IMG/VR virus record: IMGVR_UViG_3300033148_003500
Coordinates: 1-27,875 of that record
DNA: 27,875 nt
DNA from: a virus
Reading direction: 5' to 3' (one strand)
The notes under the pieces are model-generated. The model was given only the letters and a program-made list of their open reading frames with translations, was not told the DNA's origin and ran no database searches. Shown here one piece after another: positions 7,268 through 15,226 of this stretch. Position numbers and translations under genes: made by a program. Positions within the stretch are counted from its first letter, which is position 1. Each line of letters opens with the position of its first letter.

Positions 7268-9212
7268 AAGTATATCCCACGTCCACAATTACCTCCGTAA
7301 TATCCGCATCCGGATCAGAATAGATCAAAACGTAAATAGCCTTACCCGCCGCAATGGTCGCATCATCAAAACTCGTAACCTCAGCCGTCCCGGATGTTGA
7401 CGTGATAGTACAGATAGTATCAGCGTTGGCTCTTGTCGTCCTGTCATCGGCAAACATGAGCCGCCAATCTAACTCCGTTGTCGGGTCCGCATCACAAGCC
7501 ACCTTAACCGTATCAATTGTCAGCGCGTAATCGGTTTCGATCCAAATACCGCAAACAGAGTCATCGTCAAACCATGCGTTAGGATAAGACACGACTCGAC
7601 CTATCCAATGATGCTTCTGTCGAGCCGAGAGCGAGGAGTCAGCAATCGCACCAGCAGCAGTAGCTAATTGAGTTGTGGCAACAATATGGGCAGCACTCAT
7701 GCTGTCGGCGGATATTTCACCGACCGCATGAAGGTTGTCCTCAATTACCACGGCAGTATCGGCTTTGATTGCTATATATTCCTTGCCTCCGGCAACTCGC
7801 GCATATATGATAGCGGTATCAACGCGATCTGTACCGTCTCGTAAGTATTGCCCCCAATCCGGATAAAAGCTATAATTGCGTGGCTCCGCGCTATCGCTGG
7901 CTAACACGAGGCAAGCGTCAGATGTATCGTAATACAATGCGCCGTCCTCTTGCAACCCTGCGTCCTTGAGGGGGATTTTCAACAACAAGGCAGCCCTAAC
8001 ACTATCAACATCAATCAGACCTGGCAGGGCGCTATTCGGCACAGCACTATAATTCACAAGCGAATCTGGAATACAGTCAGCCGGGCCAGTGACGTCAACC
8101 CCGATGTCGATATGGTCGGTGGCCAGGCTATCAGCGGTAACAGATCCAGACGCTTCAATGTGTCCCGTAACATATACGTCGGTATCACTCTGCCAACGTT
8201 CTTGGGCTTCATTGTAGAACCAGTCCCACAAATCACCAGCGGCATCGGTGGCTCGGATTCCCGCATCGCTACCAGAGGAATCAGCATTCAAGACAACCCA
8301 TTCTCCGGCCATGAGGGCTTTGTAACTATAAAAATCGATACCCGACAGATAGAGATATTTGTTTATGTCGTCGGCTTTGAGTTCATAGATGGTTGAGTCT
8401 CGGGCTATAAATTCAATGCCACATACTCTGTCCAAGGCCTGATAGTTGCAAGCGAAATCCCAAGTTGACCAGACCGGGTTCAATGAATCCAGGTTGCCAT
8501 CATAGCCATCAACCTGAGAAAAGATATCTGGCGTGACGCTATATTGACCATCGGAGTAGGTAATACCCCAGCCAGCTTCATCGGCACCACGCGAGGCCCT
8601 TGTTTCCCAGCTTAACACACCGGAGCCGTTAGTTTTCAATACAGCATCAGCCGCCCCATCACTCTGTGGAAAGCAGTAGTTTCCAGAAATTTGCAAGCGA
8701 TAGATATTCGTCGTATCATTAGGATCATTGCTAAAAATAGAATCGGCATAGATCGTAACCTTAACGCTGTCATTCGATGCGTTCCGCAATGGGCGACCAA
8801 TCAGACTCGAATCTGTAGTACGCCGCCATTGCCATAGGCTGTCAGTGCTCAACATCAGATTGGCCAAGGTGTCATCGATATTAGTCCACAGGCCAGCCGT
8901 AACACCAAAGCGGCCCTCTGCATTTGCAATTGAATCAAGTAGGGCGCTATCAAGCAGATTGGCAGGGTCCGACTTGAAATAGAATCCAGTTGCCGGATCA
9001 AATACTAAGGTATCATTGCTGGCGTTAAAGAACATCAATACGTTGCCGTCACGATTCATTACCGTATCGGTATCTTGCCGCCATTCGGGTAGTACTATCG
9101 GAGCGGGCTGGGCCAGCACGTCATCATAACAAACAATCAACAGCGCCGCAATGACTATGATTATAATCAGCAACAACGCATTGATCGCCTGTTTGTTTTT
9201 GACTGTATTCAT
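7260..9212 (-). CDS. Fibre-like protein with N-terminal signal/anchor (650 aa)
   Basis: The protein starts with a basic stretch (MNTVKNKQ), a very hydrophobic core (ALLLIIIIVIAALLIVC) and a signal-peptidase-like site, VLA before QPAP (about residue 34). It is either exported or membrane-anchored. The rest resembles tail-fibre sequence: low complexity, rich in Asp, Ser and Thr, with fibre-type phrases (LKTNGSGVLSWET at about 185-200 and TGHIEASGSVTADSLATDHI further on). The last 110 residues form a probable beta-sandwich ending EVIVDVGYTYD. ATG 9212 has GGAG 8 nt upstream and follows the stop of the 85-aa gene by 2 nt. It is the first of four consecutive genes with export-type N-termini. No enzyme motif was found. 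Confidence 0.72.
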   Translation of the reverse strand: MNTVKNKQAINALLLIIIIVIAALLIVCYDDVLAQPAPIVLPEWRQDTDTVMNRDGNVLMFFNASNDTLVFDPATGFYFKSDPANLLDSALLDSIANAEGRFGVTAGLWTNIDDTLANLMLSTDSLWQWRRTTDSSLIGRPLRNASNDSVKVTIYADSIFSNDPNDTTNIYRLQISGNYCFPQSDGAADAVLKTNGSGVLSWETRASRGADEAGWGITYSDGQYSVTPDIFSQVDGYDGNLDSLNPVWSTWDFACNYQALDRVCGIEFIARDSTIYELKADDINKYLYLSGIDFYSYKALMAGEWVVLNADSSGSDAGIRATDAAGDLWDWFYNEAQERWQSDTDVYVTGHIEASGSVTADSLATDHIDIGVDVTGPADCIPDSLVNYSAVPNSALPGLIDVDSVRAALLLKIPLKDAGLQEDGALYYDTSDACLVLASDSAEPRNYSFYPDWGQYLRDGTDRVDTAIIYARVAGGKEYIAIKADTAVVIEDNLHAVGEISADSMSAAHIVATTQLATAAGAIADSSLSARQKHHWIGRVVSYPNAWFDDDSVCGIWIETDYALTIDTVKVACDADPTTELDWRLMFADDRTTRANADTICTITSTSGTAEVTSFDDATIAAGKAIYVLIYSDPDADITEVIVDVGYTYD

Positions 9213-9214
9213 AG

Positions 9215-9472
9215 CTATTGCTCCAATTTTGATCGGATCGCTTTCAACTCGTCCTTGATCTCGGCTATGTCGCTCTGGATATAAATCATTCGCTCTTCTA
9301 ATCGGATCGCCGTCTTGTCGGTCGAGTCAGTCTTGATAGAAAGCGTCTTGATATCCTGAGCGTTCTGAGCGATGTCGCCAGTCGTCGTGGCCCATACCAG
9401 CCCTATCATCCCCACCAAAGCAAGGATCAACCCGCCGACGATCCACATCCAGAATTTACCATTATCATTCAC
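9215..9472 (-). CDS. Membrane-anchored coiled-coil protein, spanin or holin-accessory candidate (85 aa)
   Basis: After NDNGKF there is one transmembrane helix (about residues 8-29), then a hydrophilic heptad-like region to the end (DIAQNAQDIKTLSIKTD ... SDIAEIKDELKAIRSKLEQ) that reads as a coiled coil. This is the plan of inner-membrane spanins and of some XhlA-like lysis proteins; those act in the envelope during lysis. It sits away from the holin and hydrolase, at the head of the signal-peptide gene cluster, so a role in anchoring or exporting those proteins is also possible. The start is GTG 9472, with AGGAG 8 nt upstream. No outer-membrane spanin partner was found in the window. Confidence 0.62.
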   Translation of the reverse strand: MNDNGKFWMWIVGGLILALVGMIGLVWATTTGDIAQNAQDIKTLSIKTDSTDKTAIRLEERMIYIQSDIAEIKDELKAIRSKLEQ

Positions 9473-9483
9473 AATACTTGCTC

Positions 9484-11862
9484 CTATGTCGAAAGCTGTA
9501 CCGCCGTGACCTGAGTATATACGTCAGGAGCGCAGCCATGCCGTAATTCTGTAATCATGAAATGAGTGTTCTCCCAAGTATCGCCATATATCTTGAGGTG
9601 CGGGTCGCATGATTCGTGATCGAACGTAATGTGATCGCCAACCTCAAGATCGGTATTCGTGAATCCAAGGGCTGTGAACTTAACATAGTTATGCGGCCGG
9701 GACCAAAGACCTTCCCCCCAACCCTCATCAGTTTGAGCCAGATCAGGATCGCCAACAAGCATCCGGCCAATATAGGCCGCGCCCTGCCATGGCGGGATAT
9801 CAGTTGGGTTATATCTGGCCGATATGTTTGGCCAATGAACCTCGGCAGCAATGATTCCATAAAGTGCTTGTGACTCCACATCATTCAATTGGAACTGTAC
9901 GCGATAAATATCCTTTTCCTGGTGATAGCGACAATTGACAACAAGCCGGTTGGCATATATGGGTGTTTTGCCTATAGTGATATCACCATCCTTGATATGG
10001 GTGAAGTGAATTGTGCGGCTAGTCGTTGCCGACAACCAACCGGCGTGTAATAGATTGATACAACGAGCCACACCGCGCGCATCCCATTGAAATGCAAAAG
10101 TTGATTGCTCCGACAGTTGTTGAATTGTCTGGTTGATTGTTAAGTTATTATCGCTATGGAGTTGGATATGTACCGGATGCTTACAATACAAACCATCTGG
10201 TCCCAGCGATATTACCACATCGTAACATTCATCAAATCTATTGGTATCGATAGGTGGGGCTATGTCGGCATAATTGCGTAGAATATCCTCTATAATCCCG
10301 GCTGATGATACGATGACATCACCGGGGCCATGATGAGGCAAAGATAAATTATTCCATCGAGATGATGGACTTTCAATCCACGAGCCATAGAGACGCCCTT
10401 CTGCCGCTGCATAACAAATAGTGGGTTGCTCGGGTGGAGATAATAAAATGCGAGCCTGGAATTCATATGCCCGCCATACAAGCTGATTCTCAGGGATATC
10501 ATCGCCAGCTGCAATGACGACCACCCATAATAACATAGCCGGAGAATAGTACTCGCCATTGTCAGGATCTACCTCAAAAGCATTCTGCCCTTGAATGATA
10601 CACCATTCCCACGATGTTTGATCCCATGCTACGTCCCCAAAGCGGCCCTGCTGTCCGATGTATCCGGTTGCCGTGCCATCCGTCCCAAAATATAAAGTTG
10701 CTAGGGGTGATACTCCTACATCTCCAGACACATCTTGATGGGCATTATATATCCCCGCTTGCATATATCTATTAGAACCTGGCGCAGCCAACAATGTCTT
10801 TCTGAACAATACATCCTGTGCAAAATAGAATGGTGCCCAACCGAAAACATTTCCTCCGAAATCCTCGCCGTCATAAATACGCAGATAGGTATTTAACAAT
10901 CCATCAGTTGCACTATCGGCTGATGTGACACGATAATTTTTGACCGGCGCACCTGAGTATGCAGGCCAGACATCACCTTCGGCATAAGCAATTAAGGGGA
11001 AATACGCATATCCATAGCCTGCGCTTGTATCAACAACAACAGGCCCAACCACCGTCCCGCTGCTTGTTTCATTGATAGCAGGAATAGGGCAGTCATTGAG
11101 AGAAAGATATACCGACCCGACAGAGTTGATTGCTGTATTAGCTATGACATAACTAAAGAACCCATCTATCGTTTTATAAGCTATTGCTTTAGCTAATCCA
11201 TTCCCCGCGAATGGATCGTCCCGGTCCCCCAATGAATTGCCTGCAAAATAGTTGTCTCGGTTAAAATTCTCATTCCAGATGCCCCATAACTCCGGCACAA
11301 ATTCTCCTTTATTATCCGTAGGTACTTCAGCTGCGGGCAGATCCTCTATTTTATCCGTCAATATTGTATGGTTATATGCCTTACCCCACGATGAGGCCTT
11401 GATTGTGATCGTTGCGGGCGTGATTTGTATATCCGTAATTGGACCAGAGAACTTTAGGAGCCATGTAGTAACACTCACCGAGGCAAATTCGCCAACCGCC
11501 AAATATATGTCGACACTGTTGGCGTGCTCCCAAATATTGCCGTCAGCGTTGACAACCTGGTCGAGTGGTTTGACCATAGTATTTGATACTATATCTGCGA
11601 CGGATATATTCATCAATTTAATGGTTGTTGAGGGGAATGAAAGCCGTCGCGTCTCCCAATCAAGTCGTTCTGTAAATGGACTAATTGACTTTAGTACCGG
11701 TTGCAATTGTCCCGCATTTAGACCACCACCAGCAAGGGACCGAAATGCAAAATTGCTCGCATAGAACGATTCGGCAGTAGGCGTATTAACCCTCACAATA
11801 CAGCCACCAGTAGATACTACGCTATCTTTGGCCACTTCATATACTGTATTCAATTCCCGCAC
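9484..11862 (-). CDS. Tail hub / tip attachment protein (792 aa)
   Basis: The protein has the layout of siphovirus tail hub (Tal or gp27-like) proteins, which close the end of the tail tube and carry fibres. An N-terminal beta region (about 60-170) contains LLKFSGPITDIQITPATITI, the usual strand pattern before the hub barrel. The C-terminal third contains FQWDARGVARCINLL, the IKDGDITIGKTPIYANRLVV segment, and LEVGDHITFDHESCDPHLKI near the end. The middle (about 210-500) is an insertion rich in aromatic residues that may be a carbohydrate-binding or jelly-roll domain. GTG 11862 overlaps the upstream stop as TAGTG with GGAG 10 nt upstream. It lies after the tape measure and distal tail genes, as expected. 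No lysozyme motif is visible. Confidence 0.7.
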   Translation of the reverse strand: MRELNTVYEVAKDSVVSTGGCIVRVNTPTAESFYASNFAFRSLAGGGLNAGQLQPVLKSISPFTERLDWETRRLSFPSTTIKLMNISVADIVSNTMVKPLDQVVNADGNIWEHANSVDIYLAVGEFASVSVTTWLLKFSGPITDIQITPATITIKASSWGKAYNHTILTDKIEDLPAAEVPTDNKGEFVPELWGIWNENFNRDNYFAGNSLGDRDDPFAGNGLAKAIAYKTIDGFFSYVIANTAINSVGSVYLSLNDCPIPAINETSSGTVVGPVVVDTSAGYGYAYFPLIAYAEGDVWPAYSGAPVKNYRVTSADSATDGLLNTYLRIYDGEDFGGNVFGWAPFYFAQDVLFRKTLLAAPGSNRYMQAGIYNAHQDVSGDVGVSPLATLYFGTDGTATGYIGQQGRFGDVAWDQTSWEWCIIQGQNAFEVDPDNGEYYSPAMLLWVVVIAAGDDIPENQLVWRAYEFQARILLSPPEQPTICYAAAEGRLYGSWIESPSSRWNNLSLPHHGPGDVIVSSAGIIEDILRNYADIAPPIDTNRFDECYDVVISLGPDGLYCKHPVHIQLHSDNNLTINQTIQQLSEQSTFAFQWDARGVARCINLLHAGWLSATTSRTIHFTHIKDGDITIGKTPIYANRLVVNCRYHQEKDIYRVQFQLNDVESQALYGIIAAEVHWPNISARYNPTDIPPWQGAAYIGRMLVGDPDLAQTDEGWGEGLWSRPHNYVKFTALGFTNTDLEVGDHITFDHESCDPHLKIYGDTWENTHFMITELRHGCAPDVYTQVTAVQLST

Positions 11863-12665
11863 TAGTAGTATTCTCCGCTTGGTAGTAACGGCAGACCAGT
11901 CCAGATAACATTCGCGTCATATATCTGATATCCAATCTCAACAATATCAAGCTGGTCGGGGAATCGTACCAGTTTAGAATTGTAATACGCTGACCCCTCT
12001 TGTAATATGCAGGGCTTGAATGCTCCCTGACAATCGGCGTGGGCATTGACGAGCGCATTCTTATTAGTGGTTCCATCAAAAGTATATTTCCGGATGATAT
12101 GATGAGTACTAGTAGTATTATATTGAGTTGTAAATATACGTCCACCTGATCCACGTTGAATGCGAGTATTGAATGTCGGCTTGTCAGCCAAGGGATATTC
12201 AGAATTCTGCGTGATGGTCCACTTCCGGAGGGCCATTACCATGCTGGCTTTGACTGGTGTATTGTGGCCGCTAATGCGGATACGAAAATATTGATGGTTC
12301 TGAGCGAGGGCTTGTCCGAAATCAATGAGCCGCAAGCCATTCAGCGTCCCCGATAAGGGAAAGGGATATGTATCCGGTACAATACTAAACCAAGTGCTAC
12401 CGTTATCACTCCAAAAAACATAGATTGACCCAGTAGTAAAGTCCTCGTAGTTAGTCAGCACAATCAATAACGCTTCTATATTATAATTGAGAACATCATT
12501 TGCATTCCGGATTATGATATCGACCGTGCCAGTAGAATTATACCACCAATATGTTGAGGGATTGAAATCACCAAGATGTTTACCCTCGAAACCTACTTCT
12601 TCACCCGTCACGCTATAGATTGGCGAGCTGCCCATTGCGCCGGGAGTGTATATACTAAACGACAC
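11862..12665 (-). CDS. Distal tail (Dit-position) protein with discoidin-like segment (267 aa)
   Basis: The gene directly follows the tape measure gene, where siphoviruses encode the distal tail protein linking tube and hub. Residues about 20-155 resemble a galactose-binding or discoidin-like beta-sandwich: NPSTYWWYNSTGTVDIIIRN, then IYVFWSDNGSTWFSI and HQYFRIRISGHN. That pattern is common in sugar-binding modules. The C-terminal part (about 165-267) is beta-rich without a known motif. ATG 12665 overlaps the tape measure stop by 11 nt. The role is assigned mostly from position; a minor tail protein that binds the receptor is the alternative. Confidence 0.6.
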   Translation of the reverse strand: MSFSIYTPGAMGSSPIYSVTGEEVGFEGKHLGDFNPSTYWWYNSTGTVDIIIRNANDVLNYNIEALLIVLTNYEDFTTGSIYVFWSDNGSTWFSIVPDTYPFPLSGTLNGLRLIDFGQALAQNHQYFRIRISGHNTPVKASMVMALRKWTITQNSEYPLADKPTFNTRIQRGSGGRIFTTQYNTTSTHHIIRKYTFDGTTNKNALVNAHADCQGAFKPCILQEGSAYYNSKLVRFPDQLDIVEIGYQIYDANVIWTGLPLLPSGEYY

Positions 12666-14463
12666 GGAGTGCTCCTCCTGTAATCATATCGGGCGACAAC
12701 GCTATCTTGCTTGTTAGATTCTCGGCTGCCATCTCAATACCCGGAATAATTCTATTGAGTACAGACTCATCGGCATCACCGCTGATGTTAATCGTTAGGT
12801 TAAGCCCGGAGCCGCCGTTAGCCATTGCCCCGCCACTATAGCCACCACTAACCGCTGCGCCCGCAAAAGCCGGAGAGAATCCCTGCATCCCATCCATAGC
12901 ACCCCGCTTAAAGAATCTGGCAAAATCGGCACCCTGTTTCATAGCCATGCGGTCATTGGCTGCCGTATCAAAGATACTGCTTAGTAGTCTAATTATACCC
13001 GGAATGAGATATTTGGCAATATCTTTCAACACTTGGCGAGCAAAGTATTTCAAGAAATCCTCCGCCATATCTTGCCAGACCTCCCGCATGACAATCTTGC
13101 CTTTACGGAATTGCCTGATGATACTATCGCTTGTCGATCCCATTACGCCCGCTGCATAACGACTGAATCTCTGGTATTCTTCTGAGCGGGCTGCAAGAGA
13201 AGCGGCTTCGTGCTCTCTAACGAGATCCTGCAAGTAGGTATCCTCTTCAGTCGCCTTTTGATTGAGTTTGATATGCCGGATATGAAACTCCTGATACATT
13301 ACATTTTTTCTGAATAGCTCTTGCATCAGTCGCTCTTCGCGGGACAGCGATTCCTCGGCTTCTGTTTTGGTCTGTTCCTTGGCAGCGGCCACGCCGACAG
13401 CGACGGCGTTAGCTAACGCCGATGAGACAGCGTCCGCCGTAGCTAAAGCCGCATCTTGCAGGGCCTCCAGATTAGTTTTGAATTCATCGGTGGCTATATT
13501 CGCCCGCCCGACTCCCATAGCAATAGCGAGAGATAATTGGTCAAAGTCACCCGTTAAGAACGCTTTGAGTGCATCACCAGCATGACCAAGAAGTTTGAGA
13601 AAGTTATCGAGGTTCTCACTGGCCAGTGTCCAATACGCCCCAAAGGTCGCCCCGCCTGTGGACAATATGTGCGATAGATCACCGATATATGCCCCGATGC
13701 CACGCAAGGCACCATTGATAGCATCCAGTATGGTAACATCACCCTCATCTAAACCAAGCGCAACATCGCCAGCGGCTACTTTCAAATCCTGCCATGCCAC
13801 GGTTATCTTCTCAATTCTACCTTGGGTTGTTTTCAGAAACGCCGCCTCAACACCCTGAAACTTTGCGGTCTGTTTGAGAATCTCGGTGTAAATAGCTTGC
13901 TGCTGTGTCGCTTCGCTAACGACCGTATTGAGACCATAGTAGCCTTGTGTAATCTTGCGGTTGATTACATCAAGCCGGACGTTCACGCCGATGTTATCAA
14001 GGATGGCTGGGTTCAACTGTTTCAAGCCCTTGATAATCAACGGTAGCTGGACGTTGAAATCTTCGCCCATTGCCAGCGACGCCTCACGGATGGCCTTCGT
14101 CATCTTGCTGACTTGTTCAGTAGATAACGAGGTTGTCATACCCTTGAGGAATCCCGACGCCACCGAGGCCTTTGACGCCAAGCCGCCGAGGTGCTTGCCC
14201 ATTTCCTCGTATATCTTATTGACGTCCCGGCCAGTATTGACAGCTACCATATTCAGAGATATAAGCGTGGCCTCGTATTTGGCGGCGTCGCTGATGGCAC
14301 TCTCGATAAATTCAGTCGAGGCTTGCCATACCTTGTAGGCAGCACCAACAAGCAGGGCGGACTTGGCGATCCCGCCCATGCCGACATTCACTTTATTGAT
14401 CTGCCGCGAGGCTCGGTCCTTGGCCGAGATAATTATATCGTGTTTGTCTCTGGTCGTCGCCAT
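12655..14463 (-). CDS. Tape measure protein (602 aa)
   Basis: Tape measure proteins fill the tail tube, set its length and help DNA entry. This one is mainly alpha-helical and Ala-rich: an N-terminal DIIISAKDRASRQINKVNVG segment, a long helical body with hydrophobic stretches (SALLVGAAYKVW; the ALANAVAVGVAAA region), a helical region MREVWQDMAEDFLKYFARQV before a hydrophobic segment IAKYLIPGIIRLLSSIF, and a Gly-rich C-terminal part (GGYSGGAMANGGSG). That C-terminal pattern (EDFLKYFA..., Gly-rich loop, INISGDAD) is typical. AAGGAG lies 5 nt before ATG 14463, in a TAATG overlap with the chaperone gene. At roughly 0.15 nm per residue the tail would be about 90 nm, an inference. Confidence 0.9.
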   Translation of the reverse strand: MATTRDKHDIIISAKDRASRQINKVNVGMGGIAKSALLVGAAYKVWQASTEFIESAISDAAKYEATLISLNMVAVNTGRDVNKIYEEMGKHLGGLASKASVASGFLKGMTTSLSTEQVSKMTKAIREASLAMGEDFNVQLPLIIKGLKQLNPAILDNIGVNVRLDVINRKITQGYYGLNTVVSEATQQQAIYTEILKQTAKFQGVEAAFLKTTQGRIEKITVAWQDLKVAAGDVALGLDEGDVTILDAINGALRGIGAYIGDLSHILSTGGATFGAYWTLASENLDNFLKLLGHAGDALKAFLTGDFDQLSLAIAMGVGRANIATDEFKTNLEALQDAALATADAVSSALANAVAVGVAAAKEQTKTEAEESLSREERLMQELFRKNVMYQEFHIRHIKLNQKATEEDTYLQDLVREHEAASLAARSEEYQRFSRYAAGVMGSTSDSIIRQFRKGKIVMREVWQDMAEDFLKYFARQVLKDIAKYLIPGIIRLLSSIFDTAANDRMAMKQGADFARFFKRGAMDGMQGFSPAFAGAAVSGGYSGGAMANGGSGLNLTINISGDADESVLNRIIPGIEMAAENLTSKIALSPDMITGGALRVV

Positions 14464-14900
14464 TACGACTCCTTGGCTTTCCGCGCCTCGGCTAATTGCT
14501 CACCGATGATCCCACAGGCGGCCACATAGATATGCGGCAAAGCGTAGTAGTCATTGGGACACGTTACCCTATTGAGACCATCACAGGCCATGTACATTTC
14601 TAACAGCATCCGATTCTCATCTGTGAACAACGGTTTGGGACAGATCCCATACAACTCGAAAGCCCGATATGGTAATAGCTTAAACCTGCCATCTGTGCTA
14701 GTATGGCCGAAGATTCTATGTAGTGAGCTAATAAGACCATGCCAATCACCCCTTGTGATCGTGACCGTTTCCTTGTGCGCTGGCAACCGTGCTATAACCG
14801 GGCCATCCTTCAGGCATCCGACTCCTCGTCGTTTGTAGTTACAGTCCCCGCAGTCTGGCTCTGAGTTTCCCCAGAAGAACCATCCAGCGAGGAGGGCGAG
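14463..14900 (-). CDS. T-part of the tail assembly chaperone, reached by -1 frameshift
   Basis: The -1 frame relative to the G-like gene is open from 14933 to the stop at 14463. After slippage on GGGAAAC it adds 145 residues to the first 109 of G, giving a fusion of about 254 aa (15226-14463). The residues before the first conventional start (TTG 14786) look truly coding: CGDCNYKRRGVGCLKDGP, with a Cys-x2-Cys-x8-Cys arrangement that may bind metal. This argues against a free-standing 107-aa protein beginning at 14786, which also lacks a good ribosome site. The remainder includes GDWHGLISSLHRIF and a helical C-terminus (GIIGEQLAEARKAKES). It ends with TAATG overlapping the tape measure gene. 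Confidence 0.72.
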   Translation of the reverse strand, partial: LALLAGWFFWGNSEPDCGDCNYKRRGVGCLKDGPVIARLPAHKETVTITRGDWHGLISSLHRIFGHTSTDGRFKLLPYRAFELYGICPKPLFTDENRMLLEMYMACDGLNRVTCPNDYYALPHIYVAACGIIGEQLAEARKAKES

Positions 14901-15226
14901 TTTCCCTCCGGCCCACCATCCGGCTGATTGAACTCATAGATGGCATTCTGTAATTCTAAGACAACTTGGAGATCAGCAATCCGCTTCATAACACTCGCCA
15001 TCCCCTCGGTTACGCCATCAATTGATACAATGCACTTAGCCAGAATATCACAAAAGCCGCCCCACTCTTTCAGAATGCCAGTATCTTCATCTGACTCCGG
15101 GACCATGACGCTGAGATCACTTACCAGCCGCATCCATTCAGCTTGATCGAGTCGGCGCAAAACGACGATCCCACCGCCGATCTCCACCTCTTTCGTTTCG
15201 CCCACCTTAATAAGTTCTATTGGCAT
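14810..15226 (-). CDS. Tail assembly chaperone, G-like (138 aa)
   Basis: This is the unshifted product of a two-gene chaperone pair. In lambda-like phages gpG and gpGT bind the tape measure protein during tail assembly and are absent from the virion. The protein begins with a beta-rich part (MPIELIKVGETKEVEIGGGI), continues helical (about 28-98) and ends in a low-complexity tail rich in Ser, Gly, Thr and Glu. That tail is the part replaced when ribosomes shift at 14906-14900. Its place between tail tube and tape measure genes is diagnostic. ATG 15226 forms TAATG with the tube gene stop, with AGAGG 6 nt upstream. Sequence alone would not identify it; context and the frameshift do. Confidence 0.78.
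   Translation of the reverse strand: MPIELIKVGETKEVEIGGGIVVLRRLDQAEWMRLVSDLSVMVPESDEDTGILKEWGGFCDILAKCIVSIDGVTEGMASVMKRIADLQVVLELQNAIYEFNQPDGGPEGNSPSSLDGSSGETQSQTAGTVTTNDEESDA
14900..14906 (-). promoter_or_regulatory. -1 ribosomal frameshift slippery site GGGAAAC
   Basis: Reading the minus strand, the heptamer G GGA AAC is in register with the G-like frame (GGA at 14905-14903, AAC at 14902-14900). It fits the X XXY YYZ rule and differs only in the last base from the lambda G/T site GGGAAAG. It lies inside the overlap where the -1 frame is open, 30 nt after a TGA (14936-14934) in that frame. No other heptamer of this type was seen in the overlap. A downstream stimulatory structure was not established. 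Confidence 0.75.

Noticed and set aside
14463-14786. Independent 107-aa gene starting at TTG 14786
   Set aside because: No good ribosome site, and the frame upstream of the TTG is coding-like and linked to an in-register slippery heptamer; treated as the T-part of a frameshift product.
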